DNA of 64,000 nt, taken from positions 558,001-622,000 of the forward strand of contig NZ_CP051240.1 of the NCBI RefSeq assembly GCF_017794965.1, in the 5' to 3' direction. Positions within the stretch are counted from its first letter, which is position 1. Each line of letters begins with the position of its first letter. Positions 34,679 to 43,233 of the stretch are shown piece after piece. The DNA is from Alcanivorax sp. (GTDB lineage: Bacteria; Pseudomonadota; Gammaproteobacteria; Pseudomonadales; Alcanivoracaceae). The translations under genes and the position numbers were made by a program. The notes beneath the pieces are model-generated. The model did not search any database. It was not told the DNA's origin and saw only the letters and a program-made list of their open reading frames with translations.

Positions 34679-35636
34679 AAAAACGTTGATGCAGTCTCTC
34701 CGACAGCCAGGGGAACGTGAAGCCGACTTGCTGGAGCAGTCGCTTTTTTCGGGTTTTGCCAGTGAAGACGAGATTCTGGCGGCGTGGCAGGAGGGCTCGC
34801 TGGATAGCCAGCAGGAAGCCGCGCTGAAGGCGGCCCTGGCCAGCAGTAATACCCTGCGTCAGCAGTGGCTGGCACTTTCTGATGCGGTGCCCAAGGCTTC
34901 CCATGGAGCCGTCTGGCATGGTCTGTTCCGCTGGCACTGGGCCACCATCGGCATGACCGCCAGTGTGGCGCTGGTGGGCGTATTGCTGTTCCGCCAGGGG
35001 CAGCTGCCGGTGGTGCCCGAACAGAGTGTGGTTATGCACTCGCCTGTGGAGAACCAGGCTGTGATGACGGATGACATTCAGTCTGATCAGAGGGGCCAGC
35101 GGGAATTGCTGCTGGAGCGGCAACGTCGGGAGCCCGAGGCAAAAAAATCCCGCGACTTACCCCGCCGGAGTGAGTCGCGTACCGAGGAGGCGTTTTCCGG
35201 TGACCGCGCGGATACGCTGGCAGGCGGTGCCGAGTTTGATGGCGCCATGGCCGATAGTGCGCCAGTAATGAGTGAACGAGCCATGGAGCAAGCCAAGCCC
35301 CGGCCGGCCCCGCTGGCGCCTGCGCCGTCATCACTGCCCTCGGCGGCGCGATTGGCGCCAGAGCCGGTGACAGAGGCAGTGCCCTGGCAGGATTTTCTGG
35401 CGGTATACCAAGGCAATCCCGCGGCCTCCAGCGACCCGGAAATGACGGCACTGGCCGAGGCCGCACTCGCGGTAGAAGCCAGTGGTTGTGCTGCCTCGGA
35501 CGTTGCCTTGCTGCAGCAGGCCTTCCAAACGGTGAAAGAGCGATACCCTGATACCTTTGCTCCCCTTGCCCCGACGAATCCGGATGGCTGGTGCGAACTC
35601 GGCCCGTTGCTTGAGCGTGAGGCAGAGGCGCCTTAA
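34662..35636 (+). CDS. anti-sigma-factor-like single-pass membrane protein
   Basis: 324 aa from a TTG at 34662, which is 6 nt after GGAGG and therefore the likely start. An N-terminal cytoplasmic part of about 85 residues (EDEILAAWQEGSLDSQQEAALKAALASS is anti-sigma-like) precedes one transmembrane helix (WHWATIGMTASVALVGVLLF). The periplasmic half is Pro/Ala/Arg-rich and low complexity, with a helical C-terminal domain containing two Cys. It overlaps the sigma gene. Function is inferred from gene order. Confidence 0.75.
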   Translation: MNSDNEKTLMQSLRQPGEREADLLEQSLFSGFASEDEILAAWQEGSLDSQQEAALKAALASSNTLRQQWLALSDAVPKASHGAVWHGLFRWHWATIGMTASVALVGVLLFRQGQLPVVPEQSVVMHSPVENQAVMTDDIQSDQRGQRELLLERQRREPEAKKSRDLPRRSESRTEEAFSGDRADTLAGGAEFDGAMADSAPVMSERAMEQAKPRPAPLAPAPSSLPSAARLAPEPVTEAVPWQDFLAVYQGNPAASSDPEMTALAEAALAVEASGCAASDVALLQQAFQTVKERYPDTFAPLAPTNPDGWCELGPLLEREAEAP

Positions 35637-35787
35637 TCCCGGGTTTTGGCCTGTAGCATCAGGCATCCGGCGTCGAGCGTCAGGCGTACATACTTCATGA
35701 TGCATCCGCGAAGCGGAATTTTTGAGGCAGATCCCGCGCCTGTCCGTCTTACCTCCTTGATAGCTAACAATGACTCTGGAGGTAACC
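35637..35787. repeat. degenerate GCGTCAG-type heptads before YfbK gene
   Basis: GCATCAG, GCATCCG, GCGTCGA, GCGTCAG, GCGTAC at 35656-35689 lie 20 nt after the preceding stop codon. They are diverged relatives of the perfect array at 29524. Confidence 0.7.
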
Positions 35788-37443
35788 GTGAAAACTCTTG
35801 TTCCTGCACCGCTGGTACTGGCGATGAGCATGACTCTGGCAGCCTGCTCCCATCAGGCCGAGCAGGCTGCACCGACCCATGACGTGGCGGACAGTCGACA
35901 GCCGCAGACCGTACCCGGCAAGCCGGTGATGGCAGAGGCCAAACGGATGATGGCGGATAGCGCCTACAGTGGATTGGCGGCGGTCCAGGTGGCTCCCCAG
36001 CCGCCGATGGGCGTGCCTGCTCAGCACGAGCGGGACCGTTTCGCCGAGATCGACGACAACGGCATCATCCGGACACAAGACACCCCGGTATCAACCTTTT
36101 CCATTGACGTGGACACGGCGTCTTACAGCTTCTCCCGCCGTCAGATCAATCATGGTCGACTTCCCCAGCCAGACGCCATTCGTCTGGAAGAGTGGGTGAA
36201 CTATTTCGACTATGACTACCCGGCACCGGACACCCCCGACACCCCGTTCCTGACCCAGGTCTCGGTGAGTGATTCCCCGTGGAGAGCGGGCAACAAGCTG
36301 CTGCACATCGGGATCAAGGGATTTGAACCGAAAGCGGAAACCCGCCCCAAGGCCAATCTGGTCTTCCTGCTGGACGTGTCCGGCAGCATGATGGCTGAAG
36401 ACAAGCTGCCCCTGGTTACCCGTTCCCTGCGCATGATGGTGGACCAGATGCACCCCGACGATACGGTTGCCCTGGTGGTTTATGCGGGGGCTGCCGGCGT
36501 GGTGCTGGAGCCGACCGAAATCAGGGACAAGCACAGGATCGAGACGGCGTTGAAGGCATTGAGCGCCGGTGGTTCTACCGCAGGCGGTGAAGGGATTGAG
36601 CTGGCCTATGACCTGGCCGAGCAGCATTTCGACAAGGCCGCCATCAACCGGGTGATCCTCGCCACCGATGGCGATTTCAATGTGGGGGTAACGGATCAGG
36701 ATGCGTTGGAAGGCTTGATTACACGCAAACGTGAAAAGGGCATCTACCTGTCGGTGCTGGGCTTTGGTCAGGGAAACTACAACGACAGCCTGATGCAGAC
36801 CCTGGCGCAAAACGGCAATGGTGTGGCTGCCTACATCGATACGCTCAATGAAGCGCGCAAGGTGCTGGTCACCGAGTCTACCTCTTCACTGGTGCCGATT
36901 GCCGAGGATGTGAAAATTCAGGTGGAGTTCAATCCCGCCACGGTGCAGGAATATCGTCTTCTGGGCTACGAAACACGGGCTCTGGAACAAGAAGACTTCA
37001 ACAACGACAAGGTGGATGCTGGCGAAATTGGTGCCGGCCACACGGTAACGGCGATCTATGAAATTACTCCGGTGGGTGCTGCGCCGATGATCGAACCGGG
37101 TCGCTATGAAACAGGAAAAAGCAAAACCGACACCCCGTTTGCTGGTGAATATGCCTTTCTGAAACTGCGCTACAAGCGCCCGGGAGAACGTCGCTCACAA
37201 CGGATTGAAACGCCGGTGCCGGTGGACACGAAAAACACGGATGCGCTGCAATCCCGCGAAACCGCCTTTGCGGTAGCGGTAGCCGGCGCCGCCCAGCTTC
37301 TCAAGGGCAGCCCGTACACCGGTGACTGGCAGCTGGAGGATGCCATCGAACTGGCCCAGAAGAACAAGGGCGACGATGCCTACGGCTATCGCAGCGAATT
37401 CATCCAGCTACTGCGCCAGGCGGAGGTGAGTGAGAAGATCTAG
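35788..37443 (+). CDS. yfbK: YfbK-like von Willebrand factor A lipoprotein
   Basis: 551 aa from the GTG at 35788, which has GGAGG 5 nt upstream; the open frame begins 18 nt earlier. Lipoprotein signal ends LAACSHQ. Features: FSIDVDTASYSFSRR, the VWA MIDAS FLLDVSGSM, then STAGGEGIELAYDL and DGDFNVGVTD, and a C-terminal DUF3520-like region ending DDAYGYRSEFIQLLRQA. VWA proteins bind metal-dependent protein ligands at the cell surface or in the periplasm. It follows the sigma/anti-sigma pair and may be its target. The stop TAG begins a heptad array. Confidence 0.9.
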   Translation: MKTLVPAPLVLAMSMTLAACSHQAEQAAPTHDVADSRQPQTVPGKPVMAEAKRMMADSAYSGLAAVQVAPQPPMGVPAQHERDRFAEIDDNGIIRTQDTPVSTFSIDVDTASYSFSRRQINHGRLPQPDAIRLEEWVNYFDYDYPAPDTPDTPFLTQVSVSDSPWRAGNKLLHIGIKGFEPKAETRPKANLVFLLDVSGSMMAEDKLPLVTRSLRMMVDQMHPDDTVALVVYAGAAGVVLEPTEIRDKHRIETALKALSAGGSTAGGEGIELAYDLAEQHFDKAAINRVILATDGDFNVGVTDQDALEGLITRKREKGIYLSVLGFGQGNYNDSLMQTLAQNGNGVAAYIDTLNEARKVLVTESTSSLVPIAEDVKIQVEFNPATVQEYRLLGYETRALEQEDFNNDKVDAGEIGAGHTVTAIYEITPVGAAPMIEPGRYETGKSKTDTPFAGEYAFLKLRYKRPGERRSQRIETPVPVDTKNTDALQSRETAFAVAVAGAAQLLKGSPYTGDWQLEDAIELAQKNKGDDAYGYRSEFIQLLRQAEVSEKI

Positions 37444-37489
37444 CTACGAGCTACAAGCTACAAGCTACAAGCTACAAGCTACAAGCTAG
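37441..37489. repeat. heptad array, AAGCTAC type x7
   Basis: TAGCTAC, GAGCTAC, four AAGCTAC and AAGCTAG. The first three bases are the stop codon of the YfbK gene. Confidence 0.95.
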
Positions 37490-37849
37490 GCTGATTGGAA
37501 AGGCAAGCCCAAAATAGTTCCCAGGTTTCTGCGCTTCTACAGCGCGCTGTAGGAACGTAGCGTAGCGGAGTAACGCACGTAGTGCGGCCCCGAAGGGGTG
37601 AGCGGAGCGAATAACGAGCCTGCTCGCGATCCGAGCCTAAGCGAGGTAAGGATTCCAGAAACTCTGTTCGAATGGAAAAAGAAAGCAAACCGTGCGAAAC
37701 ACGGAATCGATCTTAGGGCGATCAAAGCCGAAATCAAAAAAACCGCACCCTGAAGGTGCGGTTTTTTCATGGCATGCCAGCGCGGAGCATAAAACTCCCC
37801 GGTTAACTGAGGCATCTCTTCGTGTTGCAGCTTGAAGCTTGCAGCTTGC
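37490..37849. repeat. spacer between YfbK and DUF1501 genes with mirrored heptads
   Basis: After GCTGATTGGAA come an inverted copy of the TTATTCGCTTCGCTCACC module (37549-37615), a REP segment GAGCCTGCTCGCGATCCGAGCC (37616-37637), a terminator, and GTTGCAGCTTGAAGCTTGCAGCTTGC at 37824-37849 directly against the DUF1501 stop. On the DUF1501 coding strand this reads stop codon, then AAGCTGC/AAGCTTC units, the same sense as after the YfbK stop. Confidence 0.85.
37736..37767. terminator. bidirectional terminator
   Basis: AAAAAAACCGCACC pairs with GGTGCGGTTTTTT around CTGAA between two convergent genes. A and T runs on both sides suit termination in both directions. Confidence 0.9.
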
Positions 37850-39412
37850 TTATATCGTCCCGTTCACAATCGGCTCGAAGGCCGTGAGTCGATCCAGTGA
37901 AGACGCGTTGCCCAGGCTGTGATTGGGGAAACGGCTGGCGAACTGGCCTTGTTCGCCGTGCAGGGCCATGTAGTTGAGCCACACCGTTTCCGCCAACAGG
38001 TTGACGTTGTTGGCCGCCGGGCTGCCGGCGGTTTCCACCGAGGCGTCCGGGCGCATCCAGCCCAGTTGCTGCTGGCCATTGTTCAGCGTCGGGCGGGAGC
38101 CCGGGTTGTAAACCAGAATGAAGGAGGCGGCGGTAGAAGAGTTGTCGCCGGTCCATTCGCCCTTGCCGCGGCCGCTCACCGAGTCATCGATTCGCCCGTT
38201 ACTGGCTACCGAGCCATCACTGAACACATACAGCATCAGCGGAACGCCCTTGCGCCGCGCGTATTCGAGGCAGGCCCCCATGCAGCGCCCGGCACGCAAA
38301 TCTCGCACTTCCCCGGTGGCCCGTTCGCCGGTGTGATAATCAAAGCCGCCCATGGAAATGCAGCCGGCGCCAGCGTAACCGTTGACGACCAGTTTCATGA
38401 TGGACGCAGTCTTGGCGAACTCGCGGTCATTGAGTTCGTTCTCGGAGAAGATCGACAGGATATCCAGGTCTTCTTCCACGTTCAGTGGCGTGGGGTCGCC
38501 GTAACGGTCGGTGATATCTGCGGCTTCCACATACCCACAGCGCAGCAGGTCCTGCAGATTGCTGCGGCGATTGCTGTCGGTGATGCCGCTGTCGATGCGG
38601 TCGATGCGTTTGTGGCTGATGCGGGCGATGGATTCCATCACCGCAGTGGCATCCTGCTGGTTGAGCAGCCCCACCAGCTTGCCGGTGTCCACCAGGCCGG
38701 TGACATCGGAAAAACGGTCGATCTTGGTGGGTCGGGCGGACGCAATGATGGACCCATCCGGGGCCAGGGAGTTGCCGCCGGACAAGGAGCTGCGGGAGCC
38801 GATCAGAGACATCAGTTCACCGTCGGCGCCGGCGCTGAAAATACCGTACATGGGGTTGTGCGGGTTGTTGGCAGTATCGTTTTCCGAGCGGGCAGGAATC
38901 ACGCAGCCATTCACATTGGGCGCCGCCGCAGAGGCTTTCTGCATGATGCCACGCAGGAAAGCCGAATCGCTGTGGAAAGCCAGGCCAAGATCCCGGTTGA
39001 CCAGCCCCGGATTGCTGCTGGGGGCCAGGTTGCCGGGCAGACCCAGCTTGGAGTAACCGGCGGTGGTGAGGAAATCCTCCTGGCCTCCCTGGCCGCCCAC
39101 CAGCACGTTGGAGCCGGCAATGTTGGCGCCACCGGCCAGATCAAAACAGATAAACGGGATCTTGCCGGCGCCTTCGGCCACGATGCCGCAATCGGTCTTG
39201 ATGGCTTCCAGATCGGAAGACAGGGAGGCCATGGCCTCGCGCGGGTTACTGAACAGACCGAACAGGCCCACGGTGCCGAACGCTGCGCCACTGATCAGGC
39301 CGCGGCCGAGCATGTCGCGCCGTGAAACGGGCTTGCCGTGGCCGAGATTCAGCAGCGGGGCGTCCGGGTGCAGGGGCTGATGACGTTTCCTGAAAAAATG
39401 TCGTTTGATCAT
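37850..39412 (-). CDS. DUF1501 protein, probably Tat-exported
   Basis: 520 aa from the ATG at 39412 (GGGGAGAG upstream). A twin-arginine motif SRRDMLGRG at residues 30-38 is followed by a hydrophobic stretch (LISGAAFGTVGLFGLF). The body contains FICFDLAGGANIAGSN, GFDYHTGERATGEVRDLR and YVFSDGSV, as in DUF1501 proteins of the alkaline-phosphatase/sulfatase-like superfamily. Family members usually sit beside CxxCH proteins, as here. Biochemical function is not established. It is third in the operon 43053-37850. Confidence 0.85.
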   Translation of the reverse strand: MIKRHFFRKRHQPLHPDAPLLNLGHGKPVSRRDMLGRGLISGAAFGTVGLFGLFSNPREAMASLSSDLEAIKTDCGIVAEGAGKIPFICFDLAGGANIAGSNVLVGGQGGQEDFLTTAGYSKLGLPGNLAPSSNPGLVNRDLGLAFHSDSAFLRGIMQKASAAAPNVNGCVIPARSENDTANNPHNPMYGIFSAGADGELMSLIGSRSSLSGGNSLAPDGSIIASARPTKIDRFSDVTGLVDTGKLVGLLNQQDATAVMESIARISHKRIDRIDSGITDSNRRSNLQDLLRCGYVEAADITDRYGDPTPLNVEEDLDILSIFSENELNDREFAKTASIMKLVVNGYAGAGCISMGGFDYHTGERATGEVRDLRAGRCMGACLEYARRKGVPLMLYVFSDGSVASNGRIDDSVSGRGKGEWTGDNSSTAASFILVYNPGSRPTLNNGQQQLGWMRPDASVETAGSPAANNVNLLAETVWLNYMALHGEQGQFASRFPNHSLGNASSLDRLTAFEPIVNGTI

Positions 39413-39422
39413 GTCTCTCCCC

Positions 39423-41870
39423 TTACTGCACAAGCATGGTGGCACTGCCCAGCACGGTGGCGCAGGCGGCTTTGGTGGCAGTGGCGGTACGTTCGGTGCA
39501 GTCATTACTGCACTGGGTCAGGTTGGTATCAAACAACAGGTGTTCCAGTTCGTCGCCAATCTCATCCCGTGCAGGTTGTCGTGTCTGACCATTGCCGATC
39601 ATGCGTTCGAACAGTGGGCTGATTACCCGGTCGCGCCATTGTTGCTGGCTAATGCTGGTCACATCGCTGTTGTAGTTCATGTAGGGGAACAGCGGAGGGA
39701 TCGACGGATTGTTATTTCTCTCCGCTTCCACCAGTGCATTGCAATATTCGATGGCAAGCTGGGCAATACCGATCTGGTGCGCGGTGAGGAAGGCCTCGAT
39801 ATTTTCCTCACTGGGCAGCTGGGTACGCAGGCGAAGGTAGGTGTCCGGGATGTCGCCATGGGTCTTCGGCACACCGGTCAGTTCGCTCATGGTGGCGTTG
39901 ATCTCGGCAAAGTCGCGCAGCCCCACGGTCGGTTGTTCGCCGTACTGGTTGGCTGCCAGCGGTAGCGGGGTGGGTTCGGTGAAGACATTGGTATGACTGC
40001 CCAGCCGTTCAAAGGTCAGGAAGAATTCGTCGCTCTCCTGGCCCTGTTCAACCGGGAGCAGGGTGCCAAGCCGGGACAGGGTTTCGCCCTGGCTGCTGTA
40101 CCCCTCTGCGCCCAGTCCGGTGTCCAGCGGAGCGAAGGACTGGCCCACCTCCGGAACACGGCCATTGATACCCACGCGTAGCCCTTGCATGGGCGTGCTG
40201 CTCTCCACGGTGTCCTGTTGCAGATTGATGAAGTAGGGGGCTGCGAACAGGTAGCTGTAGTTATCAAAGCGGGAGACTTCAAACACGACATAGGCACCAG
40301 GTTGTTCAATCAGGTGACCGATGTAGAACGGCAGGAAGAAGCGTTCCCCCACCCCGGCAGCAAAGTTGGTCTGCACCTGTTCGCCGGTGAGGGCCCGGTT
40401 GTGAATGGCGGCAAACCGGATGACCCCTTCCCAGGGGTGATCGTTGGACGCCTCATTGCCGAGGATCAGTGCGAAGGTGTCGTCCCAGGTGTTGAGCAGA
40501 CCGGGGGCGGCCGGGTCTACGGCGGGCTGCAGCTCACCATTGATGTAAAGGCGGCGGCCATTCACCGGATCATAGGTGGCGGCAATGTGCTGCTGGCTGG
40601 CCTGCAGCGGCATGTCCTCGGTGAGCAGGGCGGGTTCCCCGTTCAAGTCCGTGCTTTCGCCGGTTCGCTGGTAGACCACAAAATCGCTGTCACTCTGGGC
40701 CAGGGTCAGGTTGCGGGCGTCCGGGCCGGCAGAGTAACTGATGATATGCGCGTTATCCTGGCCGGTGCTCACCGGTGTGATCCAGGCTTCCAGGGTGAGT
40801 TCGCCGGTGGCCTGGATCATGTCACTGAGCTTCTTGCTGGTCAGGGTGCTGCCCTGGGCCTTGCCGTTATTGAGCCGGATGCCCCAGCCCCCTTCCCAGC
40901 TAACATCACCGCTGAATTGCAGGTTGATGGCGGGCTCCACGCCGGAGGTGTCGTAGGCGACAGTGCCTTCTCCGGTCTTGAACTCGTAGCGGGCAATCAC
41001 ATTGCTTTCGTAGCGGCCGCCCCCTGCAGCAAGGGTGCCATCGGCCACATTGAGGGCCTTGCTCAGCACCAGGTTTTCATCCGGTGCGGTGGCGGTGATG
41101 CTGTTGGCCATGGCGCGGATGGCGTCTTCCATGTCCAGGGCATCGCTGCTGCAGTCGCTCCAGCAGTTGTGGCCATCTTCGCCCAGTCGCTCGACCAGTC
41201 GGCTCAGGTCTGGCTGGTTCAGGTCAATCTTGCTCTGGGCGGCGGCGTAGGCTTCGTTCACGTCGTCGGAGGCCAGATAGGGACTCTGTGGCGTGCTGGC
41301 ATCGCTCTGGTGACAGTCGGAGCAGAAATTGTCCAGCAGAGGATAAACATGGGTCTGGAACAGGGTGGGGTCCGCCGGGAAGTTCTTGCTGTTACCGGGT
41401 TCCTTGATGGGTGGCTCGCTGAGTTCCGTGGTGCCGCCGCCCAGCCCCAGGCTTTCCCCTGCCCAGGCAGAGATCCAGGTACTGATCAGGTCTGCGCACA
41501 CCTGCGCATCGGTTTCCCAGCAGTTATGGCCTCCCGCCACTTTCTGCACCATACGTGAAGCGGCCGGCTGGTTCAGGTTGATCAGCGGGTTGGCAGCTGC
41601 GTAAGCGGCGTTAATGTCACCGGTTTGTACAAAGTCGGGTTGCTGGTTTTTGTGGCAGCCGCCGCAACGCTGTTCATCAACCAGATTGTTCCAGATGTAG
41701 ATCTTGAAGGCCGAGATGTCGCTGTTGCGCGGTGCCGGGCCCTGGTAGCTGGTCTGGCCACTGCCTTCCGGAGGCGGAGGGTTGCTGCGGGTGCTGGCGC
41801 CGCTGTCGCTGCCGCCACAGCCGGCCAGCAGGAACAGCAAGAGGGTACTGATGAGGAGTCCGCTACGCAT
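39423..41870 (-). CDS. LamG lipoprotein with two haem c motifs
   Basis: 815 aa from the ATG at 41870. Lipobox LAGCGG at Cys18. Two homologous N-terminal cytochrome-like modules each have CxxCH (CGGCH, CSDCH), an NEAYAAA/NAAYAAA stretch, INLNQPxxSR(M/L)V and GHNCW...C. A concanavalin-like LamG domain follows near residues 270-490 (LTLEAWITPVSTGQDN, AATYDPVNGRRLYINGEL). The C-terminal part, about 300 residues, has cytochrome-like helices without CxxCH. A surface or periplasmic lipoprotein bringing haem and a sugar- or protein-binding domain together is likely. Confidence 0.85.
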   Translation of the reverse strand: MRSGLLISTLLLFLLAGCGGSDSGASTRSNPPPPEGSGQTSYQGPAPRNSDISAFKIYIWNNLVDEQRCGGCHKNQQPDFVQTGDINAAYAAANPLINLNQPAASRMVQKVAGGHNCWETDAQVCADLISTWISAWAGESLGLGGGTTELSEPPIKEPGNSKNFPADPTLFQTHVYPLLDNFCSDCHQSDASTPQSPYLASDDVNEAYAAAQSKIDLNQPDLSRLVERLGEDGHNCWSDCSSDALDMEDAIRAMANSITATAPDENLVLSKALNVADGTLAAGGGRYESNVIARYEFKTGEGTVAYDTSGVEPAINLQFSGDVSWEGGWGIRLNNGKAQGSTLTSKKLSDMIQATGELTLEAWITPVSTGQDNAHIISYSAGPDARNLTLAQSDSDFVVYQRTGESTDLNGEPALLTEDMPLQASQQHIAATYDPVNGRRLYINGELQPAVDPAAPGLLNTWDDTFALILGNEASNDHPWEGVIRFAAIHNRALTGEQVQTNFAAGVGERFFLPFYIGHLIEQPGAYVVFEVSRFDNYSYLFAAPYFINLQQDTVESSTPMQGLRVGINGRVPEVGQSFAPLDTGLGAEGYSSQGETLSRLGTLLPVEQGQESDEFFLTFERLGSHTNVFTEPTPLPLAANQYGEQPTVGLRDFAEINATMSELTGVPKTHGDIPDTYLRLRTQLPSEENIEAFLTAHQIGIAQLAIEYCNALVEAERNNNPSIPPLFPYMNYNSDVTSISQQQWRDRVISPLFERMIGNGQTRQPARDEIGDELEHLLFDTNLTQCSNDCTERTATATKAACATVLGSATMLVQ

Positions 41871-41874
41871 TGCT

Positions 41875-43053
41875 TCAGTCCCCCATGCAGTAGGTGGCCG
41901 CATCAGCAAACAGCGTCTTCATGCGGTAGTTGTCGTTCTTGAAGGCGCTGGTCATGGTGGCCAGCTGGCTGGTGTCAGCATTGTCTGCGGGTTTGCGCAG
42001 GCAGACGGCCTTGAACACCTTCTCCGCCTGGCAGCTGGCAAACACCTCGCTGTTGGCCAGTTCTTCCCCCAGGCTGGCGGCTCCGTTGCCGTTTCCGGGC
42101 AGGGTGCTGTCCCAGCCCAGGTTGGCATTGGGGCCCGTGCGCCAGTAGTTGTCCCACTTGTCATCCGGGGTGATGTAACCCCAGGGGAAGTTGTTGCTGT
42201 TGATCAGGTACTTGCCCTGGACGCGGGTGTTGGTGTCCGGATCCATGCCCGTGTTGTAGACCATGCGTCCCCCGTCCCCTTCCTGTTCTCCTTCCCAGTC
42301 GTAGTAGGCAAACGCCTGGGCCAGAGGATCCATGCCGCTGTGACAGCCAATACAACTGTTGCGGAAAATGCGGCTGTCACCGCCGGGGCTGCGGCTCACG
42401 TCCTGACGAATGCGGTCGGAGGGGCGGGTGGTGTCCTTGACCTGTTCCAGGTCCCGGCACATGTGATTCATCAGGGTGAAGCGCAGCATTGCCCGGTTGG
42501 TGCCGGCGTAGAAAAAGGCATTGGCGGCGGCGCGGGTGGTCAGTACTCCGGCGACGGCCTGGGCAGGGGTGCCGTACTGGCTGACCTGGCTGACCGGTTG
42601 CAGCACCTGTTGAAGATCCGCGTGGCTGCTTTCCAGATTGCGGTAGTGGGCATTGCTGTCAGCGGCGGCGGCGGGGCTGACGTTGCCCACGTAGAGCAAG
42701 TCGGCGAACAGGATGCGACGGAAATCCAGGTCATCGCGAATGGCGCCAATGACGGTGGCCGTATAGTCATTCAGATCTGCGAACACATCCTGGGCCTCGT
42801 TGGTCCAGGGAGTGGCAAATTGCTTCAGGGTGATGCTGTAAAACGCCGGGTGCTCCATGGCCAGCTCGGCCGCGGCACTGGCATTGCCATCGTCGATCAG
42901 GTCGGCCATCTCGGTGAGTGTGGCCGCATCGGCGGGCACCCCGGCCAGGCGGTTATGAATCCGTTGCGCCTGATCGCGGCTGTTGGCCTGGCTGTGTGCG
43001 GAGGCCAGCAGCAAAGGCAGGGCTGCCAGCCAGATCCCCCAGGTGCGTCTCAT
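41875..43053 (-). CDS. exported CxxCH protein of the DUF1501 cluster
   Basis: 392 aa from the ATG at 43053 (AAGGG upstream). Signal peptide ends ASAHSQA. A single haem motif IFRNSCIGCHSGMDPLAQAFAYYDWEG resembles the DUF1588/DUF1585-type cytochrome segment of planctomycete-like clusters. Two C-terminal Cys (EVFASCQAEKVFKAVCLRKPADNAD) match the terminal region of DUF1585 proteins. It is the first gene of a three-gene operon, 4 nt before the LamG lipoprotein gene. It may pass electrons between partners; that is inference. Confidence 0.8.
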   Translation of the reverse strand: MRRTWGIWLAALPLLLASAHSQANSRDQAQRIHNRLAGVPADAATLTEMADLIDDGNASAAAELAMEHPAFYSITLKQFATPWTNEAQDVFADLNDYTATVIGAIRDDLDFRRILFADLLYVGNVSPAAAADSNAHYRNLESSHADLQQVLQPVSQVSQYGTPAQAVAGVLTTRAAANAFFYAGTNRAMLRFTLMNHMCRDLEQVKDTTRPSDRIRQDVSRSPGGDSRIFRNSCIGCHSGMDPLAQAFAYYDWEGEQEGDGGRMVYNTGMDPDTNTRVQGKYLINSNNFPWGYITPDDKWDNYWRTGPNANLGWDSTLPGNGNGAASLGEELANSEVFASCQAEKVFKAVCLRKPADNADTSQLATMTSAFKNDNYRMKTLFADAATYCMGD

Positions 43054-43233
43054 TGGAAGCATCCCTTTCTTGTGGTTTTTAACCGCAGAATTATGCGCGG
43101 TGGTTACCGTTGTTCAACTGAATTCCCGTTCCCTATTGTTATTCTCACCCGGATTTGGGGCTCGGCACTGTGATTCGGGCCCCAGAAATCTAATAATATC
43201 TTCGCGATACTGACACAAGACTAAGAAATACGG
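43054..43233. promoter_or_regulatory. divergent promoter region of the two redox operons
   Basis: 180 nt between two start codons, AT-richer than its surroundings. AATTCCCG...CTATTGTTATTCTC and a TAATAATATC run near 43190-43202 are possible promoter elements for the rightward operon. No operator was recognised. Confidence 0.5.
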
